Both the position numbers and the translations under genes were made by a program. From positions 1,541 to 31,082 of the forward strand of contig JAAAIG010000446.1 in NCBI GenBank assembly GCA_015852425.1: a DNA stretch of 29,542 nucleotides, in the 5' to 3' direction. The notes below the pieces were generated by a model that was given only the letters and a program-made list of their open reading frames with translations, was not told where the DNA came from and did not search any database. The DNA is from Gryganskiella cystojenkinii. Its lineage: Eukaryota > Mortierellomycota > Mortierellomycetes > Mortierellales > Mortierellaceae. This document shows, piece after piece, positions 1-7,637 of the stretch. Within the stretch, counting starts at the first letter, position 1. Each line of letters begins with the position of its first letter.

Positions 1-1
1 G

Positions 2-54
2 AGATACATTGAACGCGGAATTGTCCGTGAACGCAACAAACCAAAGCATCCTAG
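2..54 (+). CDS. Possible exon end of a gene entering from the left edge
   Basis: Frame 2 is open from the window edge and rich in charged residues (it contains RERNKPKHPR). At base 54 it meets a good donor, CCTAG followed by GTATGT. If unspliced, the frame stays open to a TAG at 125-127. No downstream exon could be chosen with confidence, and I do not recognise the fragment. It may be the tail of a gene to the left or a chance open stretch. Confidence 0.2.
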
Positions 55-237
55 GTATGTGCCCACAATGATGAAATATCTACCTTGGCCGACTTGGCAG
101 ATCGCTTTTTTTTGTGTCGGGTTCTAGTAAACAAAATCAAAAATGTCAACCAAGAAAGGAAGTCAACAAACAAGTGTTATCTATTTTTCTTGGAAATGAA
201 AAGAACGACATAAGGGACTGAGTGTTTCATTTCCGCA

Positions 238-243
238 TATAAA
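238..243 (+). promoter_or_regulatory. TATA box of small gene 346-546
   Basis: TATAAA in the context GCATATAAACG, 108 nt before the ATG at 346. The leader that follows is CAA/CCT-rich, as in the paralogs. A GAAATGAAAA element about 36 nt upstream (193-202) recurs in the same orientation before the TATA box of the paralog at 2081-2293. Confidence 0.6.
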
Positions 244-345
244 CGATGGTCATGCCTTTCTAATTTTTTTTTACCCAAATATCACCCAACAACCTCCATC
301 CTAAGTCGCCCTACCGGCAAGACAAAAATCAACCAAACAACAACT

Positions 346-546
346 ATGTCCTTCTTCAAGTCCTCCAAGAATACCACCTCATCCGCTGTCTCTACCCCAA
401 CTCAGACCCCTCGTCCCTCGATGGACGCTTCCCACACCATCGATGCTCAAAACGTCAAGATGACTCGCGAACAAGCTATAGAGTTGGCTATGAGTAAGGC
501 GATGATGACCTCCATTGGTGGAGTCGGCGGCAACATTCGCCTGTGA
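346..546 (+). CDS. Small Ser/Thr-rich protein, TPxQTPR family, copy 1 (66 aa)
   Basis: Intronless 66-aa protein of unknown function. It begins MSFFKSSKN, runs through a Ser/Thr-rich stretch into TPTQTPRPS (about residues 18-26), and ends in a predicted short helix with MTREQAIELAMSKAM (39-53) and the tail GGNIRL. It has no signal peptide or membrane segment, so it is probably cytosolic or nuclear. The TP and TPR sites could be targets of proline-directed kinases, which is inference. The copies at 2081-2293 and 5398-5613 share the same order of blocks, and the first also shares the MTREQA helix start and the GNIRL end. The ATG is the first after the TATA box, and AATAAA lies at 716-721. Three related copies within 5.3 kb are the main support that this is a real gene. 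Confidence 0.85.
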   Translation: MSFFKSSKNTTSSAVSTPTQTPRPSMDASHTIDAQNVKMTREQAIELAMSKAMMTSIGGVGGNIRL

Positions 547-930
547 AAAAAAGGGAATCGAGATAATAGTTCCCTCGTCGCTCATGCCAACCAAGAACTT
601 TTTCCACGACCATATAACTGGCCTATAATATCCTCCTTTCATTGTTTTCCTTGCATTCTTTCGGCACAATCCTCACTACACTGTAAAACAGCATACGATT
701 CGTATCATAAATATCAATAAACCCTCTTCGAGTTCTCAGAAAAACTTCCAAAGGGGTCATTCTCCTCTTTTGCAATTATGCACCTCGGAAGGCAAACACA
801 AGATGGTCCAGGCGAGATGTATTATTAAAATTTGCCATGTATATAAAATGTTCGAATTAAGAATTAAGAAGGCCGTAAGCGTTTTTCTCAATGATTTCGT
901 AGGGTATCAATGTTCGCCTGCTTGACCAGT
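547..930. other. 3' spacer between two convergent small genes
   Basis: Holds the 3' untranslated region of the gene ending at 546, with AATAAA at 716-721, and the 3' flank of the minus-strand gene ending at 931. No further gene, tRNA or repeat was seen. Confidence 0.6.
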
Positions 931-1251
931 TCAAGCATCATAGTAGGCGTATGCTTTGCCAGGCGAGAATACGAGGTTTGACGATCTTGCGATAAGGACC
1001 CTCGGGACCATCGGGACATCGTGATTGGAAAGGGCTTCGATCAGCGTTTGGTTATGTTGCTGGACCTCTTCTCTTTCGTCCAAGGTCAACGTGATCGCGT
1101 CTGGTACATCGTTGGATTGGATCTCGATCCAGTCGGCGTCTTGAGGTTCCATATAGTCTTCAGAGGTGCACGTCGAAGAATTGATGACCGACGAAGAGGA
1201 CTTGATTGACGAGGACTTGTTATGTTTAGGAGAGGGACGAAGGCAGGACAT
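931..1251 (-). CDS. Small Ser-rich acidic protein (106 aa), unknown
   Basis: Intronless 106-aa protein starting MSCLRPSPKHNKSSS, followed by a Ser-rich run, an acidic centre (residues about 38-70) and an aromatic tail ending AYAYYDA. I chose the ATG at 1251, not the in-frame ATG at 1341, because TATA-like elements lie between or beside them at 1322-1329 and 1360-1367. These fit a transcript starting near 1300-1335. A basic Ser-rich start and a C-terminal helix containing TLIEALSNHDVP recall the neighbouring TPxQTPR family, but the TPxQTPR motif itself is absent. Kinship is therefore only suggested. No signal peptide or membrane segment was seen. Confidence 0.65.
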   Translation of the reverse strand: MSCLRPSPKHNKSSSIKSSSSVINSSTCTSEDYMEPQDADWIEIQSNDVPDAITLTLDEREEVQQHNQTLIEALSNHDVPMVPRVLIARSSNLVFSPGKAYAYYDA

Positions 1252-2080
1252 TGTTATGTTTCTTTTTTTCGATGTAAATTTATCTTGAAAGGGAGCGAGG
1301 AAGAAGGTGTCTTGGTGGGGGTTTTTATAAACGTTCTTCATGTGTCCGATCGTCGATCCTTTTTATAACAGCTTCGATGTGAAAACTCGGCGCCAATGTT
1401 TTATTCTCTTCTTGCGCTCCGCGAGCACCCTGACCAAAAATGAAGGCCAAAAACAAATGAAGAGTAAAGAAAACTGGTACGTGTACTTCCTAGGAGATCA
1501 AATTGTCAAAAATCGGCTTGACAGATGCCCAAAAGAAGTAACGAAGGTCTTTCCGGGAAAGCAATTTGGAGGTGGTGGGGTAGTGCAAAACACCTTGAAA
1601 AAAAAGGTGACTGCCAAGGACTTAATTTTGTCGACTTTTGATCTTGGCGCAGCGCCACCAATTCCTTGGTACGACCATCATCATTATGGTAAATCAGATC
1701 CTGCATATTTTTCGATCATGAACGTCCCACTGCAGGGTGTAGGATTGCTCAGTTGCAACGGCGTTTGATTTCTCTGTCAAAGCCGTGTTACGAGTGGAAA
1801 AAAGAACTGTACACTCTTTTTGGCCATCCGTTTCTTGATCTGTCAGCACGCGAACTTTTTATTAAAATAATACCCTCCCTTTCCTACCGTTCATGAGTTC
1901 CTTCAAAGCAAGACGAGCAAGAGTTGACGAGTTTGTGATTTTGCATTACTAAAAGAGTTTATTCATGTTTTGTTTGATTCATTATTGTTACAAGGAAGAA
2001 GAGGTGTACAGTACAAGAGATGTAAAAGCAGGGAAAAGGTTGACCAACGAGATGGACAATAACCTGATGAGTCTCATTTT
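1252..2080. other. Promoter of 931-1251 gene and 3' flank of 2081-2293 gene
   Basis: Contains two TATA-like elements on the minus strand (1322-1329 and 1360-1367), about 75 and 112 nt before the ATG at 1251. A 142-codon plus-strand open frame (1340-1768) overlaps this promoter and has no family resemblance I recognise, so it is not called as a gene. Nothing else stands out. Confidence 0.5.
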
Positions 2081-2293
2081 TTACAGGCGGATGTTACCGC
2101 TCATCGCGGCACCAGTACCGAGGGACTTTTCCATGATCATCTGAAGAGCTTGCTCGCGAGTCATCTTGGTGACCTGGCCAGGACGGGCAGTGTTGATCGA
2201 AGATCGGGGTGTCTGGGCCGGAGTTGAGGCAACCGAGGCAGAGGAAGAGGAAGCGTTCTTGTTGGTCTTGGACGAGGACTTGAAGAAACCCAT
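2081..2293 (-). CDS. Small Ser/Thr-rich protein, TPxQTPR family, copy 2 (70 aa)
   Basis: Intronless 70-aa paralog of the genes at 346-546 and 5398-5613. Blocks in order are MGFFKSSSK at the start, a Ser-rich stretch, VASTPAQTPRSS (about 21-32), MTREQALQMIMEKSLG (44-59) and the tail SGNIRL. The ATG at 2293 is preferred over the in-frame ATG at 2422. The upstream one lies only about 16-22 nt from the TATA box, so it is unlikely to be on the mRNA, and the family alignment begins exactly at the inner Met. Function unknown. The helix start and GNIRL end are nearly the same as in copy 1, so these two are the closest pair. Confidence 0.85.
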   Translation of the reverse strand: MGFFKSSSKTNKNASSSSASVASTPAQTPRSSINTARPGQVTKMTREQALQMIMEKSLGTGAAMSGNIRL

Positions 2294-3349
2294 GACTGGA
2301 GATTTTTTTTTAGTTACGAAAGAAGGGTCTTGGTTCGGTTTGATCGGACTGAAGTGTTGCTTTTGAAGACAGAGTGGCTTGATTGCGTTGGTTTTTTGAG
2401 TGACGATGACAGAGAAAGACACGAGGATGGTCTGTCATTTTATACTTGTTGGATAGCTCATTTAACGTTTATTTTCATTTCACTTGCAAAGCTCGATGAA
2501 GTATGATATTATTCGCTCTGTAACAGAAATCCTTTCTCGTAGAGCAAAATAGAAGGGAGTTGGGTTGAGGGAGATCCGCCACATGTTGTTTGTGTTTTGT
2601 CTTCCTTTCTTGGCACAGATTCCAAGACTTTCACAACCTAAAAAGTCTCCGTTTTGTTCGTGCACCAAGGAGCGGAAAAAAATAAGATTAATAAGATTTC
2701 TTCAAAAATTTATTTCGTGGACTTGGCTCTGCCCCTCTCTTGGCCACCCTTGGCGGCCTTGAACAATAACCAGGACACTGTCTTGTTTTTGTTTTGCTGC
2801 CGGTCCGATGACAAGGCGAAGAAGGCGAAGAAAAGATGTGAGAGAGAGAGAAAAAAAAGAGCGTCTTCGGCATGTCTTATTTTTATCCATACATGCAAAG
2901 TTCCGCAAACAACAAAATCCAACGATGGTTTGCCTTGCTCCTCATTACAATCTCGCCTGATTCTTCTACACCCTTCCGTGGTCTTCCACAGCCCCAGTCA
3001 CGAGGGAGGGACGGACTTGGCAGTGAGTGACTATGTTGACTTCATTCATAATGACCGTTGGGCTTTCACACGTTTCGTTTTTCGATTAAGGATGATATCG
3101 ACCATTTTTCTTCATGGACTGTCAGACTACGACGTGACATATTTTTTTTAAAAAAGGAAAAGACTGGTATGTTTATTTTACAACAGAAAGTATCGTGAAT
3201 GCGGCGTTACGTAGCATGGAGAGGAAAGATGCTTGAGTACTGGCATATACGGAGGTAGTGTCGCGAAAGCTTCGTGACGTTCTTGTGCGCAGAACAGAGC
3301 CTCTCAGAACGGAGGCTAATGCGCGCGATCGCACAGAAGTTTGTGACTC
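2294..3349. other. Spacer with promoter of copy 2; no further gene
   Basis: Apart from the leader and TATA region of the gene at 2081-2293, the stretch holds A/T tracts and several overlapping short open frames on both strands. None has a family match, a TATA box at the family spacing, or splice partners that I could see. Confidence 0.45.
2438..2444 (-). promoter_or_regulatory. TATA box of small gene 2081-2293
   Basis: TATAAAA on the minus strand, about 150 nt before the ATG at 2293. The GAAATGAAAA element lies on the minus strand at 2472-2481, about 28 nt further upstream, matching the arrangement at copy 1. Confidence 0.6.
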
Positions 3350-3569
3350 CTAGGCAACAAAAACGTCTGTGTCGGGAACGGTGATTCCACTCTTAGCGAG
3401 GTTCTTCAAGGTTTTGTCCTGTGTCAAGAGATCTCCGCTAAGCCCTTGGCGGGGTAAAGACGTTCAAGGGCGAACGAGAGGGAGAGTTCACGGTTGCGGG
3501 GGAGGCACCTCTTTGTTTTTTGGAGGCCGAGGGAGACGAGGAAGACAAGGGAAACGAGGGAAACGGCAT
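3350..3569 (-). pseudogene. Frameshifted copy of the TPxQTPR small-protein family
   Basis: From the ATG at 3569 the frame gives a Ser/Pro-rich N-terminal half with SASKKQRGASPATVNSPSRS, then stops at TAG 3440-3438. The +1 frame immediately carries a family-like C-terminal half, LTQDKTLKNLAKSGI, ending at TAG 3352-3350. ATG to final stop is 220 nt, one base more than 73 codons, so removing one base would give 72 aa, the family length. The leader upstream is CAA-rich like the intact copies. The TATA position (about 3681-3688) reads CATATCCC. No intron with sensible borders joins the frames. It could be a decaying copy, a strain-specific frameshift, or an assembly error. Confidence 0.6.
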
Positions 3570-5397
3570 GATTGAACGAGGCTTGGTGTTTGATACTGGT
3601 GTTCTTAGTGTTCTTGGAAGGTGTGTTGTTAGTGGTTTTGATAGAAGAGCGCTTGAATGTTGGTTTAGTGGTTGGAGAGGTGGGATATGAAAAAATTGAA
3701 ACTGGAGTGAGTCTTACATAGCATTGTTTTTTTCTTCTATCAGTAGTGCCTTATTGACTGCAAGGAAATGACCGCGGACAGGCCAAGTTCTTTGACAAGG
3801 CTAATTTTCATGCTTGGTATCGCTTGGCAGTCAGCATGGAAGGAAGGCGATGTCCAGGAAGATCAGTCTTTTAGATTTTTTTTTAAAAAAAAAAATAATA
3901 ACGCCAGGCATGTGCGTCATAGTGTGGAGAGCAGCTTTCTTGAAATGGTCTCGAAACTCAAACACACACGAGGCATTCGCAAGTCGTAGACAAACGCGCT
4001 TAGATGAAATGTAAAAAAGATGACTTTTGAATAGTCCTATGCCTTCCAAACTCGGCAATCAAACTTTTTTTTTTGGGCCAGACATACTTTCTAGTCGGCA
4101 AAGGTCATTGCCAAGAAAAAAGGGCAAAACTGGTTCATAATGTCGTTCTTCCTCGGAAAGCAAATCAGCACCACTTTTTACGTTCGTTGTCTTTGGTCAT
4201 GGATCATTAAGCATCTACACATTCCATCAATAGTAGTGATCCAACTAGGTGTATTCCTCTCTCTCTCTTTATTCGGAGGCGTGGTGCCAAGTACCGACGT
4301 CAAAGTGATTTGTGTCGCTTACATTACTCCTCTTTATTATTTTTTGAAGTAGCGCATCTTCATCAGATTATCCACGCCTAGATCTCAAATATCTCAAAAT
4401 GAGGGGGTATGACGCTCGGCGCCTACACCCAATCCCCTGACCAGCCTCCGTTTTCCAACTACACCGCGCCACGAAAAGATTCGCATTTTCTGCAAGTGGA
4501 CAAGGAAAAATTGAAAAAAATCTCCGACTGAAAAAAAATCCTCAAAAAAACCTAGGACAAAAATAATAAAATAAGCTGACACCTCGTCAAGGGAACCAAC
4601 AAGCGGGCCTGTTCCCTGGTCATGGTTTAAGAAATTGCCTCAGCTAAAGCTTATGCCCCAGGCGTTTTATTATTTTGTGTTAGAGTAGATAAGTCTGGCG
4701 CACCTTGCCTGTTCTTGGTTATTTATTCACATACTTTGCATCATATTGATCTGCCCTGATGGAAAGAAAGCAGGAGAGAAGAATTGGTGTGGCCACAAAA
4801 AGGTCAGCGGTACTGCTGCTGTGCGAATGTCGCAAGCGTGGCAAACCCCTCCCCCTCCCACGATATTCCTCGCTTTGGTCGCCATTCTCGATAATCTGCT
4901 CTGGGAGAATTATACAAAGTCAGAAAGACCCGCCCATATCAAGCTTTCAACAGGTCAGCTGGCAGTGAAAGGTTAGACTAAGATGGCAAAAAGAAAAAAG
5001 GTCACTTTGTCGGAGAAAGAAGAGTTTTCCCTCATCTCCCTCCATTGGTGACCCTCGAGCCAAGTAGTGGAGGTTTTGAACGTTCAATCTATTTTTCTCC
5101 TTCTTGGTCCTTTCTAGTTCCTGCCACCTTGATGGGTGCAGTACTGAATGCGCCTCAATGGCCTACCTTCCCCCCCGCATTGGCAAGCGGAGCGCTTTGG
5201 CCAAAAGATGCGATAAAGGTTATTGCTCCGGAATCATCGATCCTCTCATATAAATACAGGATCGGCAACGCACCCTTCCCTCTTCTCTGTACACTCAACA
5301 ACCAACAAACCAAATCAATCGAAAGCAACAAACAAGACTATTCTCCCCTACCTCTCTCTATATCAAACGCAACTCACACACGCAAGAAACTATCAAG
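3570..5397. other. Spacer with promoter of copy 3; no further gene
   Basis: Holds the degenerate upstream region of the broken copy (CAA-rich leader up to about 3670), A/T homopolymers near 3880-3895 and 4062-4074, and the promoter and leader of the gene at 5398. Open frames here (for example 4140-4352 and 5045-5503) overlap promoters or lack any protein-like features. I support no extra gene. Confidence 0.45.
5249..5256 (+). promoter_or_regulatory. TATA box of small gene 5398-5613
   Basis: TATAAATA, 149 nt before the ATG at 5398, followed by a CAA/CCA-rich leader. The spacing is close to that of copy 2. Confidence 0.65.
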
Positions 5398-5613
5398 ATG
5401 TCCTCCTTCCTCAAGATTTCCAAGAAGAACAAGACCAGCTCGGCCGGTAACACTCCTGCTCAGACCCCTCGTACCTCTGTTCATCTCTCCAGTGCCGACA
5501 TGACCGGCATTGTTGCCGATTTCAAGAACGAGACGACTCAGAAGCAACTCGAGTTGGCTCTTTCCAAGTCCAACATTGGATTCATGCAGGCCATGTCCAT
5601 CTCTAGGATGTAA
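5398..5613 (+). CDS. Small Ser/Thr-rich protein, TPxQTPR family, copy 3 (71 aa)
   Basis: Intronless 71-aa paralog. It begins MSSFLKISKKNK, continues with SSAGNTPAQTPRTSVHLS (about 14-31), then has an extra acidic segment (DMTGIVADFKNE), a helix TTQKQLELALSKSNIG (about 45-60) and the tail MSISRM. The TPAQTPR block matches copy 2 exactly, while the C-terminal helix is more diverged and the GNIRL end is replaced. No targeting signal was seen and the function is unknown. The start follows the TATA box and CAA-rich leader, and is where the family alignment begins. Confidence 0.85.
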   Translation: MSSFLKISKKNKTSSAGNTPAQTPRTSVHLSSADMTGIVADFKNETTQKQLELALSKSNIGFMQAMSISRM

Positions 5614-6082
5614 AGCGCTCCTTCTCCAAAGCAAAGAACTTTCGTTTACAAGACCGAGTCAAATCTTTGACAGAGATATTCTCTCTCCAAATTAGTATAC
5701 CCATCGTATTACATTCATAATAATAATAATAGTAACTTCCACTCCTTTTGCATCTATTACAAAGAACGTCTCCTTTTGATTTGATACATCGTACGAATAC
5801 TATCGCGACCAAAAACGAATGAGAGGATTTCTTTCTTCTCTTCGAGCTGTCTTCGTTCCTCCCTTTGCCTTATTTTCTTTGCCAGGAAAGGTGTGAGAAG
5901 CATCGTACGTCTAATTTAAAGCAGAGAACAATATTACAAAAGAAAACGATAGCGCCCAAGGGCTTACAGATGCCTCTTCTGTTACGGACTACGACCCATT
6001 CTTTTACAAGTAAGTATATTTGGTTCCCTGATGTTTGTTAGTTGGTTTTTTTTTATTTCATGAGAAAAAATCAAAACAACAT
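5614..6082. other. Convergent 3' regions of copy 3 and eS19
   Basis: Holds the 3' untranslated region of the plus-strand gene ending at 5613, an (ATA)n-like stretch near 5717-5733, and the 3' end of the eS19 gene with a minus-strand AATAAA at 6052-6057. No gene seen. Confidence 0.6.
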
Positions 6083-7476
6083 TTAAGCACGAGCAGCGGC
6101 GACGGAGGCAGCGATGCGGTCCAAATCACGCTGACCATCGACGGTGATCTTGCGTCCACTATCATGATAAAATACAAGTACATAAAAGGAAGAGTTAGCA
6201 TAAAAGGAATCAAGGATGCGACAGCACTCTCCATTATTTAAAATGCCAACAGAGGGGGTTATTCCTCTTCGGGACCCAACACAACATACCCGTTCTCATC
6301 AGCCTCCAAGACGTTGATCTTCTCCAAGGCCTGGAGGACCTTGCGAGCGATGGAGCCGGAGGACTTGACGTGGTGGGAGGGGCGGGAACCACGGTTCTGG
6401 GTACCACCGTGGAGCTTCTTCAAAGCACCGACACCGACACCGCGACGGAGGTAGATGTGGCGGGCAACGGAGGCTATTGATAAAAAAGAGATGGGATAAA
6501 AGCAGTTAGAAAGCTTGACTCTAACTTGTCGCCATATGTGCTATTTTTTCTCGGTCCTGTACGAGTTGCGATTTTGAGGATGAGATCGATAAAGACACTC
6601 CCTGTTTGTTGTTGTCGAGCGGTCTTCGTATTGAATATCGTAAATGCTGAAAGTCCAAGTAGATTTTGCAGATATACGAGATGGTGCAGCATCTGATATG
6701 TAAAAACTCTCCTCCAGAAGACACTGTTCGGTTGTAGGCTTTAGAGAAAATAACGGTAGCCCCTGTTTGTTGCTTGCTGCTTGTATACTGATGACATAAT
6801 CCTGTTGTCTGCTGATCGTCGATGCATGTTGCGGCAATAAGCCCTTTTCAACGATATCGTGAGGGTCCAAGAAATGAGATAATATGGACGAGTCAAGTAC
6901 GGCCAAGTCCAGGAGTGATCAACATCAAGGGCACACCGCCATCGGCGAATTCCGATGTTCCATGAATTTCCTCTCAAAGGTTCCTGATTGTCCGTGACGG
7001 TGACGGTATAATGGTTGTTGATGTATTACCAGCGCGAACGTAGAACCAGTCGGGATCATAAGGAGCCAACTCCTTGTAGGTGCCGGTCTTGACAATATCG
7101 ACCCACTTGGGGATCTCGAGCTTGCCGGAGCTAAGTCACAATGATCAAAAAGTGAAAAAAAGTACGGATGAGGATCATAGTTTCGCCATGGGAATCGTAA
7201 AGATGAATTGAAGATTCATTCCTCCATGATCCAATCATCAAAATGTCGACATTTCTGATTCGACATGATCTGAATGTCAAAAGACGATTCTGAAAATCAC
7301 GATAGTCTCATCATGACAATTGATCCATGGTCGCCTGCCCCCTTCAAGATGATCCTTGGAAGGTTCCGTTGTCCTCCGGATTGAGAAGAAACTCACCGCT
7401 TAAGGTAGGCGGCGTAAGCACGGTTGAAGTCGTGGGCGTTGATGTCCTGAACGGTGACAGAGTACAAGGCAGCCAT
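6083..7476 (-). CDS. RPS19: Ribosomal protein eS19 (small subunit), 4 exons, 146 aa
   Basis: Component of the cytosolic 40S subunit, needed in eukaryotes for 18S rRNA maturation. Exons on the minus strand: 7397-7476, 7030-7130, 6290-6473 and 6083-6158. All donors are GTGAGT-, GTAATA- or GTATGT-like, and the phases join without a stop. Family landmarks in order are an N-terminal [11 protein letters not shown] helix, [62 protein letters not shown] and a final [17 protein letters not shown]. The 146-aa length equals the usual size of about 145. If the last intron (6159-6289) were retained, the protein would end a few residues after ADENG, so splicing is required for the conserved C-terminus. The second intron (6474-7029) is 556 nt, long for this locus. 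Its promoter must fit in the 161 nt before the next gene. Confidence 0.95.
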
Positions 7477-7564
7477 GTTGAATGTCGAATTGGAAAGGGT
7501 TTGTTCAAGAATCAATTCCGCCTCCCTTTTATCCTCTCCCTTCCAGAAAAATTATTCAGATGTA

Positions 7565-7620
7565 CTTAAGGGTAAATATTCAATCCATCACAAAAATACA
7601 AACAAGATTAAACCCTTAAG
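7565..7620. promoter_or_regulatory. Inverted CTTAAGGGT repeat upstream of eS19
   Basis: CTTAAGGGT at 7565-7573 is mirrored by ACCCTTAAG at 7612-7620, both inside the 161-nt gap between the eS19 start and the stop of the upstream gene. Ribosomal protein promoters in several fungi carry AACCCT-type sites bound by Tbf1-like factors. This element resembles them but is not an exact telobox. A regulatory role is inferred from position only. Confidence 0.35.
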
Positions 7621-7637
7621 TTTTTTTTGGAAATCTT

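Noticed and set aside
4140..4352. 70-codon frame starting MSFF, like the micro-protein family
   Set aside because: Only the first residues agree; there is no Ser-rich stretch, no TPxQTPR motif and no matching C-terminal helix.
7131..7396. C/D-box snoRNA inside eS19 intron 1 (AUGAUGA-like box on the sense strand near 7306-7315)
   Set aside because: No matching CUGA D box or terminal stem was found on the sense strand of the intron.
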